Positions 51,140 to 60,534 of a DNA stretch of 64,000 nt are shown here, in pieces. Numbering within the stretch: position 1 is the first letter of the stretch; each line of letters starts with the position of its first letter. The stretch lies in assembly GCF_001270065.2 (NCBI RefSeq), contig NZ_LFYT02000016.1, positions 1 to 64,000 of the forward strand, in the 5' to 3' direction. Made by a program: the position numbers and the translations under genes. Under the pieces are notes generated by a model. That model was given only the letters and a program-made list of their open reading frames with translations, ran no database searches and was not told the DNA's origin. This DNA comes from Limnohabitans planktonicus II-D5 (lineage in GTDB: Bacteria > Pseudomonadota > Gammaproteobacteria > Burkholderiales > Burkholderiaceae_C).

Positions 51140-52246
51140 TTACATGTTTTGCAGGACTTCATGGCTGCCCACGCCGCATTTTCCCCGCCGCATTTGCACC
51201 GCCTGCGCCAGGGCCTGCAGCACCGGCGTGGTCTGCGCAAAGCTGATGCAGGCGTCGGTGATGGACACGCCGTGTGCCAGGGGCTGGCCTTCTTTCAGGT
51301 CTTGTCGGCCCTCGTTCAGATGGCTTTCAATCATCAGGCCCATGATGCGTGGGTCGCCCGCAGCAATTTGCGCGGCCACATCGTGCGACACCTCAATTTG
51401 CTTGGCGTGCTGCTTGCTGCTGTTGGCGTGCGACACGTCCACCATCACCTGCGGCGCAATGCCTGAGGCTTGTAGCGCTTTGCAGGCGGCATCGACATCG
51501 GCGGCCGAGTAGTTGGGGGTCTTGCCGCCGCGCAAGATGATGTGCACGTCCCGGTTGCCGCGTGTCTCAAAAATCGCCGCTTGGCCCATCTTGGTCATGC
51601 CCATGAAAGCGTGGGGTGCCTTGGCCGCCACGACCGCATCGGCTGCCACTTTGACACCGCCATCGGTGCCATTTTTGAAACCCACCGGGCACGACAGGCC
51701 GCTGGCCAGCTGGCGGTGGCTTTGGCTTTCGGTGGTGCGTGCGCCAATCGCGCCCCAGGTGACCAGGTCGCTGATGTATTGCGGGCTGAGCAAGTCCAGA
51801 AACTCGGTGCCCACGGGCAGGCCCAGGTCCAGGATGTCCAGCAACAACTTGCGCGCCATCTCCAGGCCTTCGTTCATGGCAAAGCTGCCGTCCAAGTGCG
51901 GGTCGTTGATGTAGCCCTTCCAGCCCACGGTGGTGCGGGGTTTTTCAAAATACACGCGCATCACGATCTGCAGGTCTTGGGCGTGCTGGTCGGCCTCTGC
52001 CTTGAGCAGCCTGGCGTAAGCAATGGCCTGGTCGTGGTCATGGATCGAGCACGGGCCGACCACCACGACCAGTCGGTCATCTTGGCCCTGCAACACGTTC
52101 GAGATGTCCTGGCGCGAACGCTCGACCAGCGCCAGTTGCGCGGACGATGCGGGCAGCCGCTCTTCAAGCAGCGCGGGCGTCATGAGGGGGCGCACTGAGG
52201 CAATGCGGGTGTCAACGATGCGGGTTTTGTCTGGGGTGGAAAGCAT
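51140..52246 (-). CDS. aroG: 3-Deoxy-7-phosphoheptulonate synthase (class I)
   Basis: The 368-residue enzyme condenses PEP with erythrose 4-phosphate to start the shikimate pathway. Family segments are VVVGPCSIHDHDQAIAYARL, MRVYFEKPRTTVGWKGYIND, GTEFLDLLSPQY, ARTTESQSHRQLASGLSCPV, GFKNGTDGG and MVDVSHANSSK. The class I (AroFGH) layout is clear; which amino acid inhibits it cannot be read reliably. An Lrp-type regulator gene ends the same strand 38 bp upstream. Confidence 0.95.
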   Translation of the reverse strand: MLSTPDKTRIVDTRIASVRPLMTPALLEERLPASSAQLALVERSRQDISNVLQGQDDRLVVVVGPCSIHDHDQAIAYARLLKAEADQHAQDLQIVMRVYFEKPRTTVGWKGYINDPHLDGSFAMNEGLEMARKLLLDILDLGLPVGTEFLDLLSPQYISDLVTWGAIGARTTESQSHRQLASGLSCPVGFKNGTDGGVKVAADAVVAAKAPHAFMGMTKMGQAAIFETRGNRDVHIILRGGKTPNYSAADVDAACKALQASGIAPQVMVDVSHANSSKQHAKQIEVSHDVAAQIAAGDPRIMGLMIESHLNEGRQDLKEGQPLAHGVSITDACISFAQTTPVLQALAQAVQMRRGKCGVGSHEVLQNM

Positions 52247-52284
52247 GGGGGGTCAGCGTCAAATCGCCAAAGTGTAAAGCCCCA

Positions 52285-52740
52285 TCACAGCGGCAAACCC
52301 GCCTCTTGCTTGATGTCGCGCAGCACGATGCTCGAGCGCACATGCGAGACGGCGGGCAATTTGAACAGGGTCTGCATCAGGAAATGTTCATACACATCAA
52401 TGTCTTGCACCATGACGGTCAGCACATAGTCGGCTGTTCCGGTGGTGGAGTAGCAATTCACGATTTGCGGTGTGGCTTGCACAGCGGCAATGAATTCGGC
52501 CACGGCTTTTTCGGTGTGTTGGGTCACATTGATCTCGGCCAGCACCATCAGACCCAGACCCACTTTTTTGCGGTCCACCCGCACCGTGTAGCCGGTGATG
52601 ATGCCTTGCGCCTCCATCTCCTTGATGCGTTTCCAGCAAGGCGTGGTGGACAAGCCCACGCGTTCTGAAATTTGCTGCACGGTCATGCGGGCGTCTTCTT
52701 GCAGGGCTTCGAGGATTTTTTGGCTGTAAATGTCTTTCAT
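52285..52740 (-). CDS. Lrp/AsnC-family transcriptional regulator
   Basis: The 151-residue protein has the N-terminal helix-turn-helix (ILEALQEDARMTVQQISERV, GLSTTPCWKRIKEMEAQGII) and a C-terminal RAM ligand-binding domain (VNCYSTTGTADYVLTVMVQD). Regulators of this type next to an indolepyruvate ferredoxin oxidoreductase are common and respond to amino acids such as phenylalanine; that link is inferred. It is divergent from the truncated oxidoreductase across 120 bp of AT-rich DNA. Confidence 0.92.
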   Translation of the reverse strand: MKDIYSQKILEALQEDARMTVQQISERVGLSTTPCWKRIKEMEAQGIITGYTVRVDRKKVGLGLMVLAEINVTQHTEKAVAEFIAAVQATPQIVNCYSTTGTADYVLTVMVQDIDVYEHFLMQTLFKLPAVSHVRSSIVLRDIKQEAGLPL

Positions 52741-52860
52741 TCTTCGATTCTAAATATTTATGGTGCTTTATTCTCAAAAACAAGGTAACAAAGAGTCAAT
52801 CAAGAGGTTTATTCCTGGGGTATAGGCCTATTCTTATCCCACTCTATTTGGGAAAACCTC

Positions 52861-54213
52861 ATGCCGCACACCTGCCCTGACCACACCCCTGACGATGCCC
52901 CTGTTGCCCCTGGGCTGCACGATGAACGGCTGAACGACCACATCTGGACGCAACAAGGCCAGGTCTTCTTATCCGGCACACAGGCCTTGGTGCGCTTGAT
53001 GCTGACCCAGCGTCAGCACGACGAGCGCCGGCACTTGAACACCCGGGGCTTGATCAGCGGCTACCGCGGCTCGCCACTGGGCATGCTGGAGCAAGTCATT
53101 TGGCAGCAAGGCGTGCAATTCAAAAACGCGGGCATCGAATTTGTGCCCGCCATCAATGAATCCTTGGGGGCCACGCAATTGATGGACACGCAGCGGTCGG
53201 CGCCCAACACCACGCGCACGGTTGATGGCGTGTTTGCCCTGTGGTGCGGCAAGGGGCCTGGGGACGAACGGGCCAGCGAAGCGCTCAAACACGGCAACGC
53301 CTTCGGCGTCTCCCCCCACGGCGGCGTGTTGGTGGTGGCGGGCGAAAAGCGCGCCAGCGAGTCATCCGCCAAACCCGCGCACAGCGACCAGGTGTTCCAG
53401 TCCTCGCACATGCCTGTGCTCTCGCCCGCCGATGTGTCGGAGCTGATGAGTTTTGGCCTGTATGGTTTTGCGCTGTCGCGTTACACCGGTGCCTGGGTGG
53501 GCATGACGACCTTGTCGGAAGTGGTGGACAGCAGCGCCACGGTAGATCTGGCCGCGATCCACATCCAAGTGAACGCTTGGAAAAGCCCGCCAGTCGTACA
53601 GACCCAGACCGGGCATGTCGCCCCTGAGCAGCACAAGCGCTGGCCCGATCTGCCTGCACTGCGCAGCGCACCGCGTCAGCAAGACAAACTGGCTGCCGTG
53701 GCCGCGTTTGCAAAGGTCAACAGCATTGACTGCAGGGTGATCGACAGCCCGATGGCCCACATCGGCATCGTCACGGCAGGCAAGGCGCACCACGACCTGA
53801 TGGGGGTGTTTCGCCGCCTGGGCCTGAGCGAAGAGGCGCTCTCGGCAGCGGGCGTGCGCGTGCTCAAACTGGGCCTGACCTACCCCATCGACAGCCCACG
53901 CATGCACGCCTTTGCACAAGATTTGCGCGAGGTCTTGGTGATTGAAGAAAACGCCCCCATCGTGGCGCAGCAAATGCGCGAGCTGTTCAAGGACGAAACT
54001 GCACGGCCCAACATCGTTGGCCAACACGACGCCCTGCCCCAACTGTCCACGCGGGGTGACATGCAGCCATCTGCGCTGATCGTGCAAGTGGCGCAGTGGC
54101 TGCAGCAACACACAGGCAGCGCATTGGGCATCCCACACCTCCCATATGAAGGGCTTCGGCGTGGGCAACTGTCGGGGCTGAAGCCACCGACCTACGCATA
54201 CCTGCCTTCGTAG
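52861..54213 (+). pseudogene. Indolepyruvate ferredoxin oxidoreductase, 3' truncated by REP insertion
   Basis: The frame encodes 450 residues, of which about the first 425 match the N-terminal part of the large fused IorA/IorB protein of betaproteobacteria (usually about 1150 residues): LNTRGLISGYRGSPLGMLEQ, VPAINESLGATQLMDTQ, KGPGDERASEALKHGN, AHSDQVFQSSHMPVLSPADV. The thiamine-binding pyrophosphate and gamma domains are missing. The last residues are read from REP sequence ([15 protein letters not shown]). The fragment cannot carry out the 2-oxoacid oxidation of the full enzyme. An alternative is that it is still translated as a partial protein. Confidence 0.75.
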
Positions 54214-54480
54214 GTCGGTAGATTTAGCTCCGACATGGGTGGCTCCGGCACAGGCCCATGTCGGGGCTAAAGCCACCGACCTACGCATACCTTGGCACTC
54301 GTAGGTCGGTACTCGAAGAGTCCGACGCTGCACGCATGGCTCAAAGCGCCGGATGCAGGCGATGATGGTCAATCAAACAAAACGTCGGGGTCTTCGACCG
54401 CCGACCTACGCATACCGTGTCCCCCGTAGGTCGGTAGCTTTAGCTCCGACATGGGTGGCTCCGGCACAGGCCCATGTCGG
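54171..54480. repeat. REP cluster replacing the end of the oxidoreductase gene
   Basis: REPs of GGCT/AGCC, AGCT/AGCT, ACTC/GAGT and GGTC/GACC types alternate in both orientations, with linkers such as GGGTGGCTCCGGCACAGGCC occurring twice. The first REP begins inside the reading frame of the truncated oxidoreductase. Confidence 0.9.
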
Positions 54481-54507
54481 CCCCCTTTTCAGGAGACCCG
54501 CGCCACA

Positions 54508-55746
54508 TCAACCAAAGCGCGCTGGCAAATAGGGGGCCGGGTCGATCCAGGGGTGCTGGCCGTGGACCATTTCTGCCAGCAGGCGCCCGGCCACGGGCCC
54601 CAGCGTGAAGCCTTGGTGGGCGTGGCCGAAGTTGAACCACAGCCCTTTGTGGCGCGGCGCTGGACCCATGACGGGCAGCATGTCGGCGGTGCAAGGGCGT
54701 GCGCCCATCCAAGGCGGCTCGGGCAGGGGCTCGCCCAAGTCCAGCAGTTGGCGTGCCAGGGCTTCGGCTTTGGCCAGTTGCACAGGCGTGGGCGGGGCAT
54801 CCAGCGGGGCAAACTCTGCGCCCGTGGTCAGGCGCAGGCCGCGCTGCATGGGGGCCAGCACATAGCCACGCTCGGCATCGAGCAGCGGCTGGCGCAGCGC
54901 AACAGGTGCCCGGTAATGCTGGTGATAACCGCGTTTGACGAACAGTGGAAAGCGATAACCCAGCGTGCGGATCACGCCATCGGCCCAAGGCCCCAGCGCC
55001 AGCACGGCTTGTTCGGCCTGCACGCGGCCCTCAGGGGTCTGCACCGACCAGCCTGCGCCCTGCGCCTGAAAGCCCGTCGCCTCGCCCTTCAACAAACGAC
55101 CGCCTCGGGCGACAAAGAGATCGGCATAGCGCTGCACCAAAGCACCCGGGTCTTGCACGGCCCAGGGATCGAGCCAGTGCACCGCCCCTGCCAAAGGCAA
55201 GCGCAAGGCGGGCTCGGCTTGCGCCAGCTGGGCGCTGCTCTCGGCTTGGTGGCGCACGCCAAAACGCGCTTGCAGCAAGGCCGCCCGCTGCACGGCTTCA
55301 TCGAGCGCCTGGTGCGTGTGAAACACCAACCTGAAACCGTCGCGCTTAACGAGGTCCTGGGCAACCGCCGCGTTCAACAGCAGCTCGTGTTCATCCGTGG
55401 CGTGGGCAATGAGGCGGCTGTAGGCCTCGGTGGCGCGTGCATGCGCGGCAGGCGAAGACTGGCGAAAGTAGCGCAGCAGAGAGCCGCCCATTTGCCACAA
55501 ACCCCGGGCATGCCAATTCACTTCGGCACCCCGCCCCAAGGCGGCGTTCAGCAAAAAACCCGGCTCACGCGGAAAGGCATAGGGCTCCACCGCCTCGCGC
55601 TGGATCAGGCCCGCGTTGCCAAATGAGGTCTCCTGGCCCGGTGCCCGCCGGTCCAGCAGCAGCACCTCAAAGCCGCGCTGCTGCAAATGCAAAGCCGTGC
55701 AGGTGCCGACCATGCCGGCGCCCACAACAAGGATGGAAGAAGTCAT
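54508..55746 (-). CDS. FAD-dependent D-amino-acid dehydrogenase-like oxidoreductase
   Basis: The 412-residue flavoprotein has the FAD dinucleotide motif at the N-terminus (SSILVVGAGMVGTCTALHLQ, then LLLDRRAPGQETSFGNAGLI) and the DAO C-terminal segment (ACTADMLPVMGPAPRHKGLW, HQGFTLGPVAGRLLAEMV in part). This matches the DadA subgroup, which oxidises D-amino acids and passes electrons to quinones. ATG 55746 begins the Rossmann fold. The exact substrate is unknown. It ends next to a REP cluster. Confidence 0.88.
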   Translation of the reverse strand: MTSSILVVGAGMVGTCTALHLQQRGFEVLLLDRRAPGQETSFGNAGLIQREAVEPYAFPREPGFLLNAALGRGAEVNWHARGLWQMGGSLLRYFRQSSPAAHARATEAYSRLIAHATDEHELLLNAAVAQDLVKRDGFRLVFHTHQALDEAVQRAALLQARFGVRHQAESSAQLAQAEPALRLPLAGAVHWLDPWAVQDPGALVQRYADLFVARGGRLLKGEATGFQAQGAGWSVQTPEGRVQAEQAVLALGPWADGVIRTLGYRFPLFVKRGYHQHYRAPVALRQPLLDAERGYVLAPMQRGLRLTTGAEFAPLDAPPTPVQLAKAEALARQLLDLGEPLPEPPWMGARPCTADMLPVMGPAPRHKGLWFNFGHAHQGFTLGPVAGRLLAEMVHGQHPWIDPAPYLPARFG

Positions 55747-55893
55747 GCGGTACCCCGTTGCGGTTCGTGCGTGCTCGCAGGCCTCAGGCGCTGCGACACA
55801 TCCCCATGAAAATGGCCAGTATAGAGACCCGCCCATGCCCCATCGACCGCTGCCCGCGCGCAAGGGGATGCCCCCTGTTTAAACTCACGCCCC

Positions 55894-56307
55894 ATGAGCA
55901 CCATCACCACTGACACCCTCCAACAATCCCTGACCGAGCTGTTTGCCCCCTGGGTTCAAGCCCTGAATCTGAAAGTGGAGCGCTTCGATGCCGACAGCGT
56001 GACGCTTCGGCTGCCACAAAGCGACCAATTGTCGCGGGTGGGCGGCATGCTGTGCGGCCAGGCCATGATGGCTGCGGCCGACACGGCCATGGTCTTGGCC
56101 CTGATCGCGCAGTTTGGCGCGTTTCGCCCCTGCAGCACGGTGCAACTGTCAAGCACCTTCATGAAGCCGCTGTCTGGGCAAGATGCCCTCATCACCGCCC
56201 GGGTGCTGCGCGCAGGCAAGGCCATGGCCTTTGGCGAGATTGACCTGGCCGGGGCCGACGACGGCAAGAGCGTTTTTCGGGCCAGCACGACCTACGCCTT
56301 GATGTAG
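55894..56307 (+). CDS. PaaI-type hotdog thioesterase
   Basis: The 137-residue protein has the hotdog fold pattern GGMLCGQAMMAAADTAMVLA, with the Asp on the central helix, and strands such as CSTVQLSSTFMKPLSGQDAL. Such proteins hydrolyse acyl-CoA thioesters, often as housekeeping in aromatic or fatty acid breakdown. It is a single gene divergent from the DadA-like gene. Confidence 0.85.
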   Translation: MSTITTDTLQQSLTELFAPWVQALNLKVERFDADSVTLRLPQSDQLSRVGGMLCGQAMMAAADTAMVLALIAQFGAFRPCSTVQLSSTFMKPLSGQDALITARVLRAGKAMAFGEIDLAGADDGKSVFRASTTYALM

Positions 56308-56363
56308 GGCGAGCGCCGGACGGGCTTGGCTACAATACGCGCATTCTTGTTTTGAGGTTCCTC

Positions 56364-56498
56364 ATGTCTGCTCACAACGACGCCCCTGCTTCTGACGATC
56401 CCGTTGAAAACGTGGTCAAGCACATCCCCGTGGTCATTCCGGCTGCTGGCGCATTGCTGATTTTCCTGCTGGCCTTCATCGCCGTCTTCATGGCCTGA
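56364..56498 (+). CDS. 44-residue single-TM protein
   Basis: The short frame encodes an acidic N-terminus (MSAHNDAPASDDPVENVVKH) and one C-terminal transmembrane helix (VIPAAGALLIFLLAFIAVFM). It has a start context with GAGG upstream and is followed by a rho-independent terminator 56 bp later. That makes it a likely real small membrane protein, possibly cotranscribed with the thioesterase gene 56 bp before it. Function unknown. Confidence 0.65.
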   Translation: MSAHNDAPASDDPVENVVKHIPVVIPAAGALLIFLLAFIAVFMA

Positions 56499-56553
56499 AG
56501 CTTTTGCACTCTGCGGTGCCCGCCCCTCTGGGCAGCCCCATTGAGCCCCACAC

Positions 56554-56585
56554 AACCCGCAACAGCTCACGCTTTGCGGGTTTTG
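56554..56585 (+). terminator. Rho-independent terminator
   Basis: AACCCGCAA and TTGCGGGTT form a stem around CAGCTCACGC-type loop sequence, followed by TTTGTTTT. It ends the transcript of the thioesterase and the 44-residue protein. Confidence 0.75.
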
Positions 56586-56645
56586 TTTTGGGCGGGCGTT
56601 GAATGCAGGGGCTGCTGTGGACGTCGTCTCATGCGGATGGCCCCT

Positions 56646-57012
56646 GTAGGTCGGCGGTCGAAGACCCCGACGTTTGGCTGATGGAACCCCTTCGCTTGCT
56701 GCCAGCGCTTTCTGTAATGCGGGCAACGTCGGACTCTTCGAGTACCGACCTACGGGGACAGGCATTTGTTATGGCGGGCATTGACCGTTTCGGACCTACA
56801 GGGGCCACGGTACTCGTAGGTCGGTGGTCGAAGACCCCGACGATTCGCTTGATGGGCCTCATTCGCCTGCTGCCAGCGCTTGGTGCCAAACGGGCAGCGT
56901 CGGACTCTTCGAGTGCCGACCTACGGGGACAGGCATTTGTTATGGCGGGCATTGACCATTTCGGACCGACAGGGGCCACGGTATTCGTAGGTCGGCGGTC
57001 GAAGACCCCGAC
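56646..57012. repeat. REP cluster with about 170-bp repeat units
   Basis: Forward REPs start at 56646, 56816 and 56987. The two full units are each followed by an inverted REP and the duplicated linker GACAGGCATTTGTTATGGCG. Units share the long CCAGCGCTTT spacer seen at 1051. No gene in 56586-57047. Confidence 0.9.
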
Positions 57013-57047
57013 GTTTTGGCTGATGGACCCCCTTCGCCTGAAGCTCG

Positions 57048-57143
57048 TCACACGCCGTTGCACACCCGCAGCACCTGCGGGCCATAGGCTTTGAGCTTTT
57101 TGACGCCCAGCCCGCTGATGCCTTGCAGCTGCACCAAGCCTCG
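57048..57143 (-). pseudogene. Possible 3' remnant of an HRDC-domain (RecQ-type) gene
   Basis: The minus strand reads RGLVQLQGISGLGVKKLKAY and then GPQVLRVCNGV before a stop codon. This resembles the end of an HRDC domain (the pattern L-x-x-I-x-G-[IVL]-G-x-x-K-x-x-x-YG), as in RecQ helicases. No upstream part of such a gene is found, so it is at most a relic next to a REP cluster. Confidence 0.4.
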
Positions 57144-57238
57144 ACTCAAGCCAGAGATTAGGGTTTGTACGGGGATTATTTGCACTGCGCGCGCTGTGCT
57201 GGAAAATTGCTTCATGCAACAAACATCAGGAGAACGAA

Positions 57239-57652
57239 GTGCCAAGAGCTGTCAAGACGTGGGCCGACAAGAAGCGTGCGAAGCCCCCGCACACCGTGAC
57301 GCTGGACAAGGATTTTGCGGGTGTACCGGCCGGATCGCGACTGCTCATCTCATGCCCGATGGAGCTTGAGGACTATTTGAAAAGACATGTGCCGTACGGA
57401 ACAAGGAAAGAAATCCAGCAGGTACGGCGTGAGCTTGCTTCGCTTCATGGTGCGGACGCCACTTGCCCAGTCTCCACTGCGATCTTTTTGAGGACAGTGG
57501 CTGAGGCTGCTTGGGACGAGATTTGCGGTGGCAAGGCCACGACCGACGTGGCACCGTTTTGGCGGGTGATTGATCCGAAGTCACCGCTGGCCAAAAAGCT
57601 CCGCGCTGGCGTTCAGTGGATTGAGCAACAGCGGCTTGCGGAGCAGGCGTAG
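57239..57652 (+). CDS. Conserved hypothetical protein, weakly MGMT-like
   Basis: The 137-residue protein starts with GTG 57239 behind CAGGAGAA. It has KTWADKKRAKPPHTVTLDKD, LEDYLKRHVPYGTRKEIQQV, ATCPVSTAIFLRTVAEAAWD and FWRVIDPKSPLAKKLRAGVQ. The last part recalls the RVI segment of O6-methylguanine-DNA methyltransferase-like folds, but the active-site PCHR Cys motif is absent, so alkyltransferase activity is not expected. I have a sense of having seen related hypothetical proteins in other proteobacteria but cannot name the family. Confidence 0.65.
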   Translation: MPRAVKTWADKKRAKPPHTVTLDKDFAGVPAGSRLLISCPMELEDYLKRHVPYGTRKEIQQVRRELASLHGADATCPVSTAIFLRTVAEAAWDEICGGKATTDVAPFWRVIDPKSPLAKKLRAGVQWIEQQRLAEQA

Positions 57653-57910
57653 TTTGGCGGCTATCTGCATATGCTGCGATGTGCAAGATCAAATCCAGGT
57701 GGCCCGCATTCGGCACCAGCGCGAAGCCGGGTACCAAGACGGAGAGGTTTGAAGCGGCGCCACTGGCTTTCAGATGCGCGCGAAGCAAAAGTCTCGGATG
57801 TGACTTGGTCAGGGCTGTTTCGCAAGCTTTGGGTTGTTTCCCGGTTGCACAAAAGGGGGCTTCTCGCCACAGTGCAAAGCTGTTGCTGAGCACACAAGGA
57901 GTCCCCCGTC

Positions 57911-58369
57911 ATGAAACTGAACGTCAACGGCAAATCCCACGCGCTGGATGTCGAACCCGAAATGCCCTTGTTGTGGGCTTTGCGCGACGAGCTCGACATC
58001 AAAGGGCCTAAATTTGGCTGTGGCGTGGCCCAGTGCGGATCGTGCACGGTGCTGCTCAATGGCGAGCCGGTGCGCTCTTGTGTTTACCCGGTTTCGGGCG
58101 CTGCGGGGCAAAAGGTCATCACCATCGAAGGCTTGGCCGACAAGGGCCGCTTGCACGCGATTCAGCAAGCCTGGATTGACCACCAAGTGCCGCAGTGCGG
58201 TTACTGTCAGGGCGGGCAGATGCTCGCGGCCGTGGCCTTGCTCAAGAAAAAGCCCAAACCCACCGATGAAGACATCGATGCGGCCATGACCAACATTTGC
58301 CGTTGTGGCACCTATGCCCGCATCCGCACCGCCATCCACGCCGCTGCCAAGAAAGGGACCCGCGCATGA
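57911..58369 (+). CDS. [2Fe-2S] small subunit of Mo-hydroxylase (isoquinoline oxidoreductase alpha-like)
   Basis: The 152-residue protein has the plant-type [2Fe-2S] site ([20 protein letters not shown]) and the second cluster site ([10 protein letters not shown] and [15 protein letters not shown]). It carries electrons from the molybdenum subunit. It overlaps the large subunit gene by ATGA and opens the operon that continues into soxXYZA. Confidence 0.93.
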   Translation: MKLNVNGKSHALDVEPEMPLLWALRDELDIKGPKFGCGVAQCGSCTVLLNGEPVRSCVYPVSGAAGQKVITIEGLADKGRLHAIQQAWIDHQVPQCGYCQGGQMLAAVALLKKKPKPTDEDIDAAMTNICRCGTYARIRTAIHAAAKKGTRA

Positions 58370-60534
58370 GCACCCCAGACCTGACCTCCGGCATGGACCG
58401 TCGCCACTTCTTGAAGATTTCCAGCACCGCCGCCGCAGGCTTGTCGGTGGGGTTCTTTGTGCCGCAAAGCGCGCAGGCTGCCAACACGCCCCAACTGAAT
58501 GTGTGGGTCGAAATCGAGCCCAACGACACCATTGTCATCCGCTACGCCCGCGCTGAAATGGGCCAAGGCAGCATGACTTCTGCGCCCATGATGATCGCCG
58601 AGGAGTTGGAGGCCGATTGGAAAAAAGTGCGCGTCGAGTACGCCACAGCGCATGAAAACCTGCGCACCAAACGTGCCTATGGCGACATGGCTTCGGTGGG
58701 CAGCCGCACCATCCGCAATTCACAGGAATACCTGCGCAAAGCCGGTGCCACCGGTCGCGAGATGCTGATTGCCGCTGCCGCTCAGCAGTGGGGCGTGCCA
58801 GCCAGCGAGTGCAAGGCAGCGCTGAGCAAAGTCACCCATGTGCCCAGCAAGCGAACACTCAGCTACGGCAAACTGGCCGCAGCGGCTGCCAAGCTGGAAG
58901 CCCCCAAAGACGTCAAGCTCAAAGACCCCAAAGACTGGACATTGATCGGCAAGTCCATCCCCCGTGTGGACATTCCCGACATCGTGACCGGTCGCGTGAA
59001 GTACGGCATCGACGCGCAAGTGCCTGGCATGCTGCACGCGGCCATTGCCGCTTGCCCGGTGTTCAACGGCACCGTCAAAAGCATGGACGCCTCCAAGGTG
59101 GAAAATCGCAGGGGCATCGTCAAGGTGTTGAATTTGGGCACCTTTGTGGCCGTGGTAGCCGACAACTGGTGGCGCGCCAAAGAAGCGCTGCGCGATGTGG
59201 CGGTGGACTGGGATGTGGGCGAGCACGGCACCTTGAGCAGCGCCGCGATCATGGCCCACTTCAAAGCCGGTATGGATCAGCCAGAACTGGCGGTGGCACG
59301 CAACGATGGCAACACGGCTGATGCGCTGAGCAAGTCTGCCAAGGTCATTGAGGCTGAATACTTCACGCCCTATTTGGCGCACGCCACCATGGAGCCCATG
59401 GTGTGCACCGCTTGGCTGCAGGGTGACCAACTCGATGTGTGGTGCTCAACGCAAAACCCGGAATCCACCTTGGCCGTGGCGGCGGCGACTGCGGGCGTGC
59501 CTCAGGCCAATGTGAAAGTGCACCCCATGCAATTGGGTGGAGGTCTCGGGCGCAAAAGCCCGCAAGATTTCACGCGCCAAGCCGTCACGATTGCCAAGGC
59601 CATGCCCGGCAAGCCCATCAAAATGCTGTGGTCTCGTGAAGAGGAAATCCAGCACGGCTTGTACCGCCCAGCCAGCCTGATGCGTTTCAAGGCGGGCTTG
59701 AGTGCCACGGGCAAAGCCGAGGCACTGCACATCCGCGTCAGTGCCCCATCCATCTTGGCCACCTTGCTGAAGCTGCCCTTGCCCAAAGGGGTGGACGGTC
59801 AGGCGGTGGCTTGTTTCAACGACCACCCCTACGACATCCCGAACACCTTGGTGGACTATGCCCAGCGCAACACCAATGTGCCCGTGGGTTTTTGGCGCAC
59901 TGTGGGGCATTCGCAAAACCCGTTTGGGCGTGAGTGCTTCATCGACGAGATGGCCCAGGCTGCAGCGCAAGACCCGGTGGCGTACCGCTTGGCCATGCTG
60001 CCCAACAATGAAAAAGCCAACCGCGACCGTGCGATCTTGCTGGCCGTGACCAAAGCGGCCGGGTGGGACAAAAAACCTGCGCCGGGTGTGTTCCGGGGCG
60101 TGGCCGCCACCGACGGTTATGGCAGCTGGACGGCGTGCGTGTGCGATGTCTCCATCAACGCCAAAAACGAGGTCAAGATCCACCGCATCGTGATCGGCAT
60201 TGACCCCGGTTATGCCGTCAACCCCGACAACATCGTGGCCCAGTTCCAGGGCAGCGTGGTGCACGGTTTGACCGCCATTTTCTGGGGTGAAAACACCATC
60301 AAGGATGGGCGTGTGGAGCAATCCAACTTCCACGATTACCGCATGATGCGTTTGAACGAAATGCCCAAGGTGGACGTGGTGATTGCGCCCACGGGCGGCT
60401 TCTGGGGCGGGGTGGGCGAGCCCGCTCAGGCGCCTTTGGCACCGGCGGTGGCCAACGCCATTTCGGCCGCTTTGGGCAAACGCATCCGCAGCTTGCCCTT
60501 GAAGAACCATGGTTTGACTTTGGCACGCGCATGA
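58366..60534 (+). CDS. Molybdopterin-binding large subunit of Mo-hydroxylase (isoquinoline oxidoreductase beta-like)
   Basis: The 722-residue protein has a twin-arginine signal ([20 protein letters not shown]), so the enzyme is exported folded to the periplasm. It has the xanthine-oxidase-family Mo-binding segments, for example [20 protein letters not shown] and [20 protein letters not shown] (read with the preceding His), and the catalytic Glu in [20 protein letters not shown]. Substrate is unknown; relatives act on aldehydes and N-heterocycles. Periplasmic location, the downstream SoxX-type cytochrome as possible electron acceptor, and ATGA overlaps on both sides suggest a joint system with Sox proteins. 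Confidence 0.92.
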   Translation: MSTPDLTSGMDRRHFLKISSTAAAGLSVGFFVPQSAQAANTPQLNVWVEIEPNDTIVIRYARAEMGQGSMTSAPMMIAEELEADWKKVRVEYATAHENLRTKRAYGDMASVGSRTIRNSQEYLRKAGATGREMLIAAAAQQWGVPASECKAALSKVTHVPSKRTLSYGKLAAAAAKLEAPKDVKLKDPKDWTLIGKSIPRVDIPDIVTGRVKYGIDAQVPGMLHAAIAACPVFNGTVKSMDASKVENRRGIVKVLNLGTFVAVVADNWWRAKEALRDVAVDWDVGEHGTLSSAAIMAHFKAGMDQPELAVARNDGNTADALSKSAKVIEAEYFTPYLAHATMEPMVCTAWLQGDQLDVWCSTQNPESTLAVAAATAGVPQANVKVHPMQLGGGLGRKSPQDFTRQAVTIAKAMPGKPIKMLWSREEEIQHGLYRPASLMRFKAGLSATGKAEALHIRVSAPSILATLLKLPLPKGVDGQAVACFNDHPYDIPNTLVDYAQRNTNVPVGFWRTVGHSQNPFGRECFIDEMAQAAAQDPVAYRLAMLPNNEKANRDRAILLAVTKAAGWDKKPAPGVFRGVAATDGYGSWTACVCDVSINAKNEVKIHRIVIGIDPGYAVNPDNIVAQFQGSVVHGLTAIFWGENTIKDGRVEQSNFHDYRMMRLNEMPKVDVVIAPTGGFWGGVGEPAQAPLAPAVANAISAALGKRIRSLPLKNHGLTLARA

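Noticed and set aside
57653-57910. Coding region between the hypothetical protein and the Mo-hydroxylase
   Set aside because: Short Arg/Ser-rich frames in two phases have no start signals and run antisense or out of frame into the [2Fe-2S] gene; it is probably promoter and leader DNA.
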